A DNA stretch of 64,000 bases from Davidsoniella eucalypti (Eukaryota; Ascomycota; Sordariomycetes; Microascales; Ceratocystidaceae): assembly GCA_004009845.1 (NCBI GenBank), contig RMBW01000010.1:124001-188000 (forward strand), written 5' to 3'. Below the pieces are notes generated by a model, which worked only from the letters and a program-made list of their open reading frames with translations, was not told the origin of the DNA and did no database searches. Below are positions 24,830 through 37,500 of the stretch, in pieces (the first letter of the stretch is position 1; each line of letters opens with the position of its first letter). A program made the position numbers and the translations under genes.

Positions 24830-25112
24830 GATAGATAGATAGATAGACGATGTTATGTGGTTCTGATGGCAATCGAATTTCGGACTCCTTTCGCGTCACT
24901 TGCGGCGAGTTTGACGAGCTCGCTGTCATCCAAATCTTTGCATTAATATTCTCTTGATAAGACAGGATGACAATACTTGTACTCAATCAACACTGTGGAA
25001 ACTGTAGAGCATAGCTATAGCTGGCAATAGATATGCTAATTGATATGCTCATTGATAAGGACGCTCAGTCAACCAAGGGATTCGGGAGGCAATCGATAAG
25101 AGACCATGATAA
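24830..25112 (-). promoter_or_regulatory. Cluster of GATA-factor sites upstream of the zinc-finger exon
   Basis: Immediately upstream of the ATG at 24814 lies a (GATA)4 run at 24830-24845. Further single sites are at 24956 (GATAAG), 25030, 25042, 25054 (GATAAG), 25095 (GATAAG) and 25108 (GATAA), all read on the plus strand. Closely spaced HGATAR sites are the known binding targets of AreA/AreB-type factors, so the gene may be autoregulated and nitrogen-responsive. If the upstream exons at 25818-26215 belong to the same gene, this cluster lies within an intron and would mark an internal promoter for the shorter protein. That role is inferred. Confidence 0.45.
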
Positions 25113-25817
25113 AGAATCTGATTTGGGTTGGCCTGGTTCCATGAGATCCCCCACCCACCCCAGCAGATGAAATTTACCGTGCTGCATCAAGTATTCCGTT
25201 TTGGGAAGCCTGGATTATGGCTGGCTATTGGAAGATGCAGAAGGAAATCATGTTCTTTTTTACTTGATTATGTTTTTCTAGAGCCATACAACTGCTTGAC
25301 TGTACTGAACTATTATGCACAAGTCATTGCTACTAGTCGAGCACAAATACATATGATATTTGTGCCCGACATAGAAGCTCAACACTGATAACGCCAAATC
25401 ACGTGACGAGAACATATTGCCATAGTGAGACGTTCAGCCACTCAATATTGCAATTCCATGAGTGCCTAGCTTGATAGCCACTTTAGTGACGTTACGATAG
25501 AGCCTAGCCCATAGAGTGCGATAGTAATGGTAGATATAGACTGAACTTTGAAAGAGGACAATACAGTATTTCCATGTATATGCGACAAGTCTTATGGTGT
25601 GCTCATGGTCTTCCTCTAGCGCATACTTTGCGCCCTCGGCGTCATTAAATTCGACTTTTGGTCCAGTTCCAATGCCGAGGTTTCAACGTATGCAAACCCG
25701 TGATGATGACCACGCACTTGCGGGTGGCGATAAGTGTAAGTGTTATCGTAGGTGTGTTGAATGCTTCCTGGTATTTATTGTGCTTGATTTGGTTCACAAA
25801 GGAGGAGTAAGACTCAC

Positions 25818-26215
25818 CATGTTATTTCCTGACGGACCAGCAGTCGCCGCAGGCGTCGCATTAGGAAACATAGATTGTTGTGGTTGGTTTGGTCTAGTAT
25901 CATGAATGTTAGTACAGATGGACATGTTATTTTCTGAATGTTTACTGGGATAGTATATGTTCTAACTGCGTGGCAGTGTCTGTACTCAGCTGTACGTTGA
26001 TAACGCGCGTAGCATATAATCGCAACTAACCTCATGTGCGGAGAAGGCGCGGCGGGCTGGGGAGCTGCAGTGGCAGCCAATGCCGTCATCGCGGGAAGTT
26101 GGTGCATAGTGGCAGGCGCCGAGACTGAATTTGATCGAGGTAATATCTCTTCGGCCGGAGACGGATCTTGCGCCGTTTGGTTGGACAGGGAGAGGACATG
26201 CGCTGCATCCTCCAT
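25818..26215 (-). CDS. Two likely 5' exons of the GATA-factor gene (alternative long N-terminus)
   Basis: Exon 26215-26031 starts with ATG (MEDAAHVLSLSNQ...) and ends at a GTTAGT donor. A 137-nt intron with a perfect TACTAAC branch and TAG acceptor follows. Exon 25893-25818 continues in phase (..MFPNATPAATAGPSGNNM) and ends in phase 0 at a strong GTGAGT donor. No fitting exon follows locally, but an in-phase CAG acceptor lies at 24773 just before the zinc finger (CAACAG/CCA ACC TGC, giving ..GNNM-PTCHNC). That would add 87 residues, Pro/Ala/Ser-rich, in place of the first 14 of the short form, across an intron of about 1045 nt. A. nidulans areB is known to use more than one promoter and differential splicing, which fits. 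The alternative is a separate short gene whose last exon I cannot place. Confidence 0.55.
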
Positions 26216-28612
26216 GATGGCAATAATTGATGGCTTTCGATAATGTATTCACAATTCGCCCTAAGAATAGACAAGCGAAGGTCCAACGGGTGGTAGATGG
26301 GCTTCGGATATCTTCGATGTCGAGAAGCAAGCCGTTTCCACGTTGTGAAGTATATGTTTCGAAAAACAATGGTACAATGACAGAGTTTTCGGTGAAAAAA
26401 TAGTAGCCACTGATTATGGAGATGGTGTTGTGAAAAAATACAATCGTCACCGTTTGGCGCGACAGGCGTAATGACGGAAGATTATATAGCGAGGCCAATA
26501 AGGCCAGATAGGAAATTCGTAAATAGCCGGGCTGGAAGTATCGGTATTATTGGCGTTCAAGGCGATGGATATGATGTTGGTAGACAGCGAAATGAAGTAA
26601 GTAAAAATTATCGTGGCTTAGTATATACAGCTGTCGAGAAAAGCTTTTTTTACTGTTTTGGGTTGAGACTTGCTAGCAGTAACATTCATTGCAGAAGACC
26701 TGCTATACTATTCAATGAACTTCAAAGTACGGAATGAAGGCCAAGTTCTGCTGAGTTAAGCAAGAGATAAATATCCCTTTGCTGAAATGGTAGGAAAAAG
26801 TGTAGATATCTCAATGTGGACGATATAGGCGCGAGAAACTTTGATGGAGAGGTCGAGATGATAAACGATCTGGCGATCTTAGAAGCAAGGAAAAAAAAAA
26901 CCGAGCCTGACTTTTCTTTCTATGTATTCTAATAGGCTGGTTAGATGCGATTATTGTATTAATACAACTAGACGTGCAACCCCACCTGTAGAAATGAACA
27001 ATGGCAAATTTATAGTGGGTAAAAGACCTGATTCTTAGCGTTATAGGTGAAGCAGCCCTGAACATCTGCATTAATGAATTTTTGAGAACCCGAACCCAAG
27101 AACCATAACAAACGATTTAAACCACTTAAGCGCAGCCGCACCACCAGAGCCTAGATATGAAGGTGTCACTGTAGCGATGATAGCTTTTGGCGTTGAAGAC
27201 GTCACTTGATAATATCTTGACATACAAATGTATAATGTATGTATGTACATTTACATATGAATTGCAGTCTTCCATCAATTTCTGCTCACGGATAGATACC
27301 CAGCATTAGTTCGCTTCTGGTGTTTACTGAAAGCGGGAAGGAAAACATGGTTTTTTTTGGCGCTTAATGACGCAATTGAAGTGCTGCATGTGCTCTAACT
27401 AAGTTGCGATCTTGCACCGGAGCTACTGCATCGGAACAATGCCAATTTAGATGTAGTCGTTGTGCACAGTTTTTAGTAAAGGCATGGTATGGTTTATGAA
27501 TGAATTATCGTGTTATGTTTTTTTTCCTTCTATGCTCGGTGCCAAGCCAAGGTCTTTGTGGTGCTCAGAGCAACTTTGTTGTGCTGAACTTGGGTTTTAG
27601 CTTAACGCAGATAGGCCCTGTCGGGGATATGCTAGCTAGCCTATTGATAGCGAGGTACCTGGGCTTGCACTAAAATCGGTAGCACCGTCAAGTAGTTGGT
27701 AGCTGGACCCACTGACTAGGGCACATTTCTCAAGGCTAGCTAGCACCAAAGCTAAACAAGACAAGCAGAACAAGCACTAAAGCCAGAAAAGGGGAACCAA
27801 CGAGACTACTGTAGACAGCCAGCTTCGGGAAGGCGGTGAAAACAGACGTCATCAGAGCCAATGGCAGATGAAGCCCTGTTGGAGTTGGCAATTTTGCAGT
27901 ACCTACATGAGGTGGTATAATTGCAAAATCAGTCCGTTATGCATGTTTTTATTTTGGTGTTATGTGTTAAGGGGAAGCCAGTGATATTGCTTGGCTGAGC
28001 TGTCAGTAGGCTTAGTTGACTGGCCCGTCCCGCCTCTCTCCAAAACCGTCGAACGGCAAAACATTGATCTCGTAGTCGACGGCCTCATCTGGATGCTTTG
28101 TCCGTGGATCCGGGGTCTATAATGTCCCCGTTCGAGCAGGTAGAAAAGCCCGACCAATGTGCGGACGAAGAGGACATAGTCTTCATACATGTTATGTGTG
28201 TTGTGTACATGTAGACAAGTGCTTTGGAGTTGTCGGTCGTTAGCCGCCCTGTTTTTATGTATGATGACTTTCTAATGTTGCCGCATAGACCACAGACTAG
28301 ACGAAAAGCCGTAGCAAGGGATCTCTGGGGAAAAAAACCCAGCGGCCTTGATCCATCCATCCACCTCTGAACTGTGCCAATCCCGTAGTCCAATCGAATC
28401 GAATCTCCCTACGTTTTTGCTTTCCCTGGCTCTTGCTCACTCTCTCGCTGCCTGCTCCATCGACCTTACTCCATCGAAAGCGTCCCAGCAAACGGCGCTT
28501 CCTTTTCTGGCTTTCCTGGCTTTTCTGACTTGTTGCTTATGTTTTTGTTACTTACTGCTGGTCGTTGCTAGTGCTTGTTCTTCCTCTTCCTTTTATTCTC
28601 CATCAAACTCTC
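26216..28612. other. Shared upstream region of the GATA gene and SVF1
   Basis: About 2.4 kb between divergent genes, with no supported gene. It should hold the promoter of the GATA gene's long form (left end) and that of SVF1 (right end). Two perfect GCTAGCTAGC palindromes lie about 100 bp apart at 27631-27640 and 27735-27744. The frames on both strands here (for example 26471-26737 plus, 28085-28393 minus) have no family resemblance or splice context. Confidence 0.4.
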
Positions 28613-28648
28613 CTTCTCTTCAACCTTCTCTTCAACCTTCTCTTCCTC
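28613..28648 (+). repeat. 12-bp pyrimidine-rich tandem repeat in the SVF1 leader
   Basis: Three head-to-tail copies of CTTCTCTTCAAC are present, the third ending CCTC. They lie inside a longer CT-rich tract (about 28560-28780) upstream of the SVF1 start codon. CT-rich leaders near transcription starts are common in filamentous fungi. This tract probably lies in the promoter or 5' untranslated region. Confidence 0.6.
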
Positions 28649-28821
28649 TCTACCTTACTGCCTACTTTTTTTCATCATCATCATCTCCTTCTTCTTCTGG
28701 TCTTTCCTTTCCTCGCCCATCATCACCGCCGTCTGCCTTTGTCGTCTCTGATTCTGTGCTCTCTATCTTTACTATTATCGTTCTTTAATTTCTGCCACTC
28801 CCACCCGCTAAATCGCCCATC

Positions 28822-30522
28822 ATGTTCAACTGGGCTAAGCAGCAGTGCGTCCCTCCCCTAGACACCCAAATTTCCTGTCTTTTTTTTCTCCCCCTCCTTA
28901 CATCCCTAAGGATTCAGCAGCAGCTGCACTGGAGCTGTGACAGGGCATGAAAGACAGCTCACCCACTGTCTGCAAAGCTATCCACAGAGCTGTTTGTAGC
29001 TATTGCTGTCTTTAAACCCGGCTCAGACTGTCGCCTCTGCCTCTGCCTCTGTCGGCGTCTCTGTCTTCGATATATGCCTTACAATATTCACTTCCGTTAC
29101 TAACATGTGCATCTTCTCTACAGATTGGCTAATGTCGCCGGCACCCAAGAGCCTATCCATGGCGCCGAAGCCTTTCACTCGGTTGCCGAACAGGCCAAGA
29201 CTACTCCTTACACTGAGCTGAAGCGTGAAGATATCAAATGGGAGGCCATGGAGAGCACATGTGTCGAGACTCAGACCTTCTACCTGACTGCTGCCAACGG
29301 CAAGATGGGCATGTGCCAGATTATTTACAGCAACCTCGGGTATGTCTACACTACTTTTCATCCATATATTTATGTTCGTGCCGCCGATTCGTGTCTCGAT
29401 AACCGAGTTCGGCACCCACAACCCACAGCTATGTAGGGGGTTCTCCGGTGAGAGCCCTGTCACATGTTGGGGATCGTCCATCAAGCATGCTTAACTGTTT
29501 GTTCGCTTCAACCGCTAATGTATCTTGTCTCGTATAGTGGCCTGCGCACGACCTGCCAATTCAGCTCCAAGATCTTCTCGACCGATCCCTCGACACCCCA
29601 GGTTTGGTGTTCCAACCAGCTTGAAGAAGCCGAATTCAACGCCGATAGATCGTCGTTCTATGCCGAGAACTGCGCTATCGAGCTATCGGAGGATGCAAAC
29701 ACTTGGACCGTCAAGAGTATGACTGACGAACGCTGCCTTGTCAACATCACCGTGACCCGCCAGGCTCCTGGCTACCAGGTCGGCAAGGACGGTCGCTCTA
29801 CCTACGGCACTGACCCCGAAAACCCGTGGGGCTCTATGCGCCACGCTTTCTGGTCGCGTTGTAAGTCTGAAGGAACTTTTACCACACCAGAAGGCCCCGT
29901 CGATTTCACCGGCACTGCCTTCTACGTCTACGCACTACAAGGCATGAAGCCCCACCATGCCGCCGCTCGTTGGAACTTCTTTAGTCTGCAGGGCCCTACT
30001 TACTCGGCCAACGTTATGGAGTTCTCCACGCCTGCTGCTTATGATTGTTCCAAGGTGAGCATTGGTGCTATCGTGAAGGATGGCGAGATCATCACTGCCG
30101 GAGTCATCACCACCTGCGAGCACACCAAGACTTTCGAGGACGAGGAGACCGAGTGGTTAGCCCCCGAGCAGATGAAGTTTACCTGGAACGGTACTACCAA
30201 GGATGGCAAGCCCGTCTCTGCCGAGATTGGGGGTACCTTTGATCTGCTTGATCGTGTTGATGTCATGGCTGAGGTCCCTGGATTCGTCAAGAAGATCGTG
30301 GCCGGTGCTGCTGGCACCAAGCCCTACATCTACCAGGTAAGAACCATGTCTAACCTTTCCATCTCATGCTAAAACTTACCGAAAATCAAATGGAAACACA
30401 CGCTAACATATCCCTAGTACTCCAACCACAAGAGCAAGTTGCCCCTGAAGATGAAAATCGGTGACGAAGAGGTGACTGAAAACGGTGCCGTCTTCGCGGA
30501 GGCATCTTTTGTATCGAACTAG
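28822..30522 (+). CDS. SVF1: Survival factor 1 (Svf1), lipocalin-like ceramide carrier
   Basis: Four exons, 28822-28844, 29124-29339, 29538-30336 and 30418-30522, encode 380 residues. The introns are 279, 198 and 81 nt with GTGCGT, GTATGT and GTAAGA donors and TAG/CAG acceptors. The 23-nt first exon gives MFNWAKQQ, joined to LANVAGTQEPIHG, the usual Svf1 N-terminus. The body shows conserved family strings: ESTCVETQTFYLT, MCQIIYSNLGGLRTTCQF, NPWGSMRHAFWSRC, MKPHHAAARWNFFSLQGP and YSNHKSKLPLKMKIGDEE. Svf1 proteins have two lipocalin-like beta domains (PF08622 plus the C-terminal domain). In yeast Svf1 helps move ceramide from the ER to the Golgi and supports survival in oxidative stress and diauxic shift. 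The amphipathic N-terminus is the membrane-binding part in the family. Length is close to other filamentous-fungal members. Confidence 0.9.
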
Positions 30523-33500
30523 ATGGAGCAAAAGTCAGAACCCTGACGTCTTATCCTTAATGCCCGACGCTACGCACAAACTATGAGATGCATAGCGAGA
30601 ATATCACATTACATTGCAACAGTCTTGCATAGTGAGTTGCTCGATCAGCTCACATGGCGGGGCCTCTTTGCAAAGCAGACAACTGGCAGGTAATACTAGG
30701 CATGAACTACGAGAGCTTCTTTACTGCGTCAGGCTGGCCCCCGCATATCTGCATATCGTCATGCTTTTCTCGTCACCGGGTTAGCTCGCTTGTGTGTCTT
30801 TACTTTGCTTATACCTTGCTGCTTAGTGCTTAGTATATGCACGACACAAACACACAAGTTTTAGTCTGTACTCTTTTTTGTGCTTTCTCTTCTCCTGCAT
30901 TTTCTTCTATGAAATACCCCTTTATTATCTACTATCCATCATTACTATCATCATTATTACCATATCCTATACATTAATTATACATGACTCCACCCTATCA
31001 ACCCATCTCTGATGTGTCCCTGATCATCTTGTCTTTTTTTCTTTTTTTTCTTCTTATATCTGCATTTGTGCATACCCTGGGCCTTCCTGGAAACACCAAT
31101 TGTAATTCTATCATTGCCCAATATCACATTGGCCCTTGATATTGTTTCACTGCCCTCCGTGATAGACACACCGTGACAATAGCTTATGAATCCAAACCCT
31201 TTTCGCTTTTAATCTTTCGCTATGATGCTGACATGTAAAGCTGTGGTATCCAGACTTGAAGTATGTGTAGTAATAATATGGCGGGGTAGGTTTGTGAACC
31301 CTGTCGCAGCATACTGTAGCAAAGTGTACAGTAAGTAGTATCAGATGCAATCTTCATAGCTCTATAGCTCCATAAGATAAATGAATTAAAAAAAAAAAAG
31401 TATCAGATGCTCATCACATACTGTATATCACCTTGGCGTCATTTCTTATCAACAGTTAACATCGAGTCACCACGTACTCGTCAAGTTGGCAATATGCAGC
31501 AAAAAGGGTTTAATTCATCAGATTATGACAAGATCACAGTAAGTGCATAATAGAAAAGCTCAATAGTATACGATATTGAAGTGAAAGTTAATCACTAGTT
31601 TAATTTTTTTCAATTTTCTTTTTCAAGGGCCAAAATGTAAGCGAACTGAGCACAGCAACATTATAAGAGCCTGATATCGTGTTGTCAGCCTGAGGCCAAA
31701 AATTACATGTTTATGAAGTATCGCGAACGGAGGACAGTCCATTTATAGTGTTACTGGTGGAAAGTAGTACGTACTAGTGAAAAAAAAGGCTGGTAGTACA
31801 TGTATGTGTATGTCTCTACGAAAATTCTATTGTATAGCTTGGTCTAATGAAAAGACGAACGAGAAAGAGAAACAAAAAAGAGATAAGAAAATGACATTGT
31901 CTTGACAGACGACAAGGCAAGCACATCAAGATAAAGTAGGCTGAGAAATCGAACACAGAGCGCCCGGTTTGCATCAGCTTCCGAGTGAAGTTAATCAAAT
32001 AACTGTGTATGTACTTCGTTCCACGTTTTTGTTCTTATCGCTGAACAAAGGGCGGGTAAAAGGATTCTTGGGTCTGACTTTCGATTTTAACGGCGGCGTT
32101 ATAATGCGCTTGTCCTTGCTTACTGTACAAGCAAGATAGCGATAGAGATAGAGCAAAAAGGTACTTTTAGGAGCTGAAAGGACATGCATGTTCGTCATGC
32201 ACAACTTCGTAGTAGACTGTGATAAGTATGTATATATTTGCCCTTGCCATGTAGTTCGCTTTCTTTTCAAGCGGGTGTTTAGAGACGTGTCTGGAACATG
32301 GCAATCCTTCTCTGACGTAATTAAGATGCTTGCTGATTAGCCATTGACTATGAGTGGGTGTTATAGCATTCGTGGGTTGTCTTAACATGGGAATTGGTCT
32401 GTGTTTTTTGATATATGAAAAGGAAAAACAAGATAGTTTACTTTCTTTGGACACCTCACTTTCCTTCACGTTTACATTCTGTAGCCGGGATTTTCGAATC
32501 GAAACAAAGAACATTATATTACTATTTGGATAGGGAGGTTTAAAGGTTTACTTTGTTTCCACCGATACTAGGCTGCGAGGTTAGCACTTTCTTTGACATT
32601 GACTCTTAGTTAGATTACTACAAAGACAACAAAGAAGGCGGTGAATCAAGTATAGCTGAGCGTTGGACTTCCTGGCGCATTTCAAATGTACTATGCAGTG
32701 TCTTTGATGTTGGCTGACATCTTTTATAGCTCTTCATGGAACAGTTAGTGATAAACTCGCCGGGAGGGAGTATGGCCAGGCGCGATGTCGTAGGATACAG
32801 CTCTTTACTGTTCCTCTCCACTATTGTTGTTATAGATGATCCTTTTATGGCCCACCCTTTGAAGATGAACTAGTTCCTTTATGTCTAAGCCTAGATATAT
32901 ATGATGCTGCCTTGTGATTTCAGGTACTATATAGCATGCAACTGTGAACTATAGGCAGATACTACAGCAGAACTTGGCCGTGGGACAGGAGAAGAAATCA
33001 ACCTCAGACTAGAATCGAAAAGTATGACGGTGTCGGTTGGTGACATGAGGTGGGATAACAGTCGGAGATAGCGGACTGCTGAGCTGGATTCGTTTCTTTG
33101 TATGCAAGGCAGCGCAAGACTAGGCAGAAAATGAGAGTAGAAGAGCTGTCTCGCTTACCAAAGGGAAAACAGCGTGCATGCGTGTCTTCTTGCCAGCAGA
33201 TGGAACAAGATCTCTTTGGCTACTCTCCCACGTTATAGCCGTCTACCTGGTCATGCAAAGAATACCAGCAGATGACGCCTCAGGCGAGAAGTGCCGTTGG
33301 AGATAGACAGCCACAGATCTCCTTTGGTCGTGTATCCTGCCTGTTTCTGTACGAGTGTAGTTGGTTGGATGTCGTTTGATGCCTGCTTTCCCTGCCTTGG
33401 AATCTAGCTATCAGAATTGCGATAGTGTTTCTTCGTTTCTGTTGCGGTTTTCCTGTTTTCCTTTCCACACGGATTTGAAAATTATCAAATGAACCGGCAC

Positions 33501-34581
33501 ATGCGCAGACTCTGTATATCTTGTCTTGCACATCGTCCATCGTACTTTTTGCAAAAAAGCATTGAATATTTCCCGCATCGATCCGCCTCGTAGCCGACAT
33601 ATCTCATGTCCACTCGAGGCACACTGCTCGCCCGACCACACAAGACGGGATTTACGTGTATGGTTCTTTCTTTTGCTTTTATTCTTTTGAGGCTGGCCGT
33701 TGTCCGCCTAGTACGTTTTGATAAGCAGGAGGACAAAAGACAGCCAACCAACGCAGCTCGTCGCCCTCTTTGTTACTACAGACAGGAGCTGCACAAAGAC
33801 TTCTGAGCTAGTTTTCCCAGCCGGAAACAGCCTTAGAAATTGAAATTGAAAGACAGTAGGCCTTCAGACCGTACCTTGTCTCTAGCGTTGCCGTGCTCTT
33901 TCTTCTTCTTTGTTCTTTTTCTTGCCCTTGGTTACCCCAAATAAAAATCCGAAAATAGAGCTGTGTGGCATGGCACTAAGTTGACGGATGTCCCAAGCCG
34001 TTCAACCCAAGCCTTGTCAACGGTTGCATCTGCCTTTAATGATTGCAACGTCCACTCAAAGCCCTTTCTTTCTTATACATAGTTTGGATATTGCCGCTTT
34101 TTCACTCTATCCTTTTTATGCCTATTCTATACATCCTTCCCCGAACACCTCTAGGCTGTTTATTTTTCCAAGACCTTTGTTTTCTTTCAGCCTCGAGCCT
34201 CCTTCCTCTGACTTCATCTGCTGTTTCCTCAGCCATTTATATCTGCCGGGTTTGGTCCGTTGCTTGCTTTGCATTTTGCTTGCTTGTGGCTGAACTCTAA
34301 ACCCGTGTGTGCATATATCATCTATCACACATTGCATCTCTTATAAATCTTGCACCATCTATCCGAGCTGCAGTACGCCTGTATCCTTGCCGTCTCATCT
34401 CTATCTTCTTTTTCGACTCAGAAAGGGCGTTTCCCACCTCTATCTTTCGACCGCTAGCTATCGCCTAAACATAGATAACATCAACATACCATAAGATTTC
34501 TGTCTACCATCATTCTAGGCTCGCATGCCCTTCTTGTCACATATTGCCTCAAAGGTCGTTGTTGCCAACTAGCCAAACGCC
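30523..34581. other. 4-kb intergenic region, no supported gene
   Basis: Between SVF1 and the F-box gene, both on the plus strand. The sequence is AT-rich, with CT- and T-rich tracts near 30890-31060. A CT-rich stretch at about 34040-34480 is probably promoter and 5' leader of the F-box gene. Overlapping short frames at 33280-33751 (minus) and 33988-34300 (plus) show Arg/Cys or Leu/Phe-rich chance compositions. I see no RNA gene or mobile element. Confidence 0.4.
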
Positions 34582-37500
34582 ATGTCACAAGTGACCGAGC
34601 AGGAGGCGTCCTCTGCGAAGGGCCTTTCTATGGCAACTCCAAATGCCCCCCAAGCGCCATTGAAGCTGGAAGATCTCCCGCAAGAAGTCCTCCATGAAAT
34701 AGCACAGCTTGTAAGTAACACATTCTGACTAGATTGAAGCTTTGTCCAAGAGGTCACAGTGATACTCTGGCTAGGGCCCTAGCTGCCAAGGTTTGAAGGT
34801 ACCCCTCTGTGGAAACCACTATAACTACTTTGGATACTTAAGCATGCCCATTGACTGCCATCCATGATAGTAACATTAGCTAACCTCTGAACGTGGCTCT
34901 AAAAGTGCGGCCAAAATGGTCTTATTGCGCTCGCCGTAGTCTCGCGACAATTTCACGACATAACCTCAAAAATCATCTATCGCAACTTTCACATTGTATT
35001 TCCTACTGACGAATACCCTATGGGATCGTCTATAGACTGCTTAGCCAGTGGCTTGAACACTCTAGTGACGAGTCCTAAGTACTATTCCTACCTACGTGAT
35101 ATTTGGATGGACACACGTTCTCTTGGCCACAGAGGCGAATTAGCATATCAACAATATCTTTATTCTACTAGTTGTGGTAAGATGCTTAACACTATGTTTT
35201 CAATGGTTTTGCAGAACACAAGATCGCTAGAAAATTTCCGGTAGGTCACAGCTCAATATTGTCCATGATTCATCCTGCATCATACTGACCCAGCAACACA
35301 GATGGAATATTCGTATCGAGGTCATTCCCAAGATCTTCGAGCATCTGTCCAAGATGGATAATCTGAAAACTTTTTCTATTCGATTTCACAGTGGCCCGTC
35401 AGAAGGAAATGTCCCGATCCACCCCCTACCGTTGCCCGAGACATACAATGCGGACTCCGATAGCGAAGATGAGCGTCAGGCTGCTGCCACTCAGGCGGCC
35501 GCTTTGCATGGAAATTCCGCTGATGCGCTGGGCATAGTACCACCACAACCTCCAACTCATCCGACTATTGGATGGCTCTCAAACCTCCAAAACGTGGCTC
35601 TCTGTGACATTGACAATCTAAATATAATCCCGGAGATTCGAAAGTGTATTCGTAACTCAGCCTCAACACTCACATCACTTAGACTGTCTTTTTCGGTTGC
35701 TCTAGCTAGCAAAGCATGCGCCCCTATCAACCCTCAACAACAACCAACCCATTCCCCCGATGATAGCGATGTAGAATACGACTATCCGCATATCCCCGTG
35801 GTCGCAGCGTCACCTTCGGCCTTTTCTACCAAGAACTTCCAGGCTCGACAGGAGCGCAAGGCCCACGAAGATGTCATATTACGCATATTCGACATCGACA
35901 CTCTTAATACTACAGATGCCCTTGCCATTTCCAATGCCACTAGCAAACAGCATGCCCGTGCTCAGGTCCGCGAAGCCACCGATGCCATTACTAAAACTGC
36001 TGGTCTTATTCGCGACCTACCGGAACTTGACAGTACCCAGAAATCCATGGACGGTTTCCGCCAAACCCTATTGGCGCATCTAGACAAAGCCCTCGCTCAT
36101 GCTACCCAGTTCGAGCCAGAAGTAGATGGAAGCGCCGATGAAGATACTGGCGATCCGGGCCCTTCGAAACCGAAAGAGACAACTACTAGCACTACAGCTG
36201 CTTCTACCGACACGACCACACCCGCAAAAGAACTGTCACTAAAATCAAAAGGCAAATCTACTGAGCCCGAGGATATCGATATTGAACACTTCACCGACGA
36301 AGCAGAAGACTTCGAACAGGAAAGTGATGCTGCCGAAACTCACCAGGCCAGCCGGAATCCTATATCACCACCCAGTGGCCAAGTTTCCGGCCATTCATCT
36401 GCGCCAGGTCAAGCAACAACGGTTCCAATCGATCAGAATCCCGGTGAGAGTGCCAAGGCAGTAGGAAAACGGCCGATCACACACACATCCAAGACCAAGA
36501 TGGGTTTTCAGAAGCACCATAACAACCGTCTGCTCTCTTCCGATGTTGACCATCTAATGCAGGACTTGGAATCACAGAAGTCTATGTACGACTTCTGGGA
36601 CCAGAAACTCACAAACTTAACCCTGCGAAAAGAGCATGCCCGTGAGAATGGAAAGATGGCTCCACGTCGCCAAGTGTCACTTGAAAAGCTCATAGAAGAT
36701 TGCACGGCACACAAGGCTCTGGTCGAGGAAGCTCGGGAGAAGATTGAAGCTCAACTACGAGCCTCATCGAACCCACCTGACCACCTCAAGCCCTCAGCTG
36801 AAGAGGCCGAGAAGTTGAAAACAATCCAATATGTTAAAGAGACAAGAGGGTTACAACTCGACAATCTTGAGATCAACTTGATTCCGCTCAAGGGCAGTGT
36901 CTTGAGCCAGGCTATCGATGTGTACCACTTGAAGAGCCTGACGTTGCTAAGTGTTGGCAACCAAGCTTCAATTTGGGATATGCTAGCAGAGAAAAACAAG
37001 ACACAGCCTTTATCTTTACGCAAGATCTTTTCTGATAATATCACGTCGTCCTTTGTAGAATGCGTTTCACGTCTCTCTTCGCTCGAGGTACTCTTCATGA
37101 AAGAGCCGTGTTTGAAATTCACTTCTGCCCACGCCATCGCTCCAACCACAGTCAAGATTGCCGATATCCGCCGAAGTATCCTAAGAAAGCACATGAAATC
37201 GCTCAAGAAGCTTCTCATCCAAAACCAACGCTCTGAAGACTGGGATATCGATGAGAAGACCATGTGGCTAATTGCCAATCGTGGTTCACAACTAAAGGAG
37301 CTTTCAATTAGCATGGGGGTTCGTACTATGGTAAGCACTACTACGTCAATCTATATCCTGCTTTTGTTTTGGTATCATGGTAAACTAACATTTTTTATCT
37401 AGCATATGCTCATGCAAAACATTGGCTCTCTTGTCAACCTAGTAGCCCTACATATCAGCGAATTCCGCAACAACGACACCTGTGTTTGGGTCATGCGTGA

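Noticed and set aside
25430..25680. Minus-strand frame with GPKVEFNDAEGAKYALEEDH, considered as a third exon after 25818
   Set aside because: No acceptor puts it in phase with the upstream exon, and a stop precedes it. The in-phase acceptor at the zinc finger explains the donor better.
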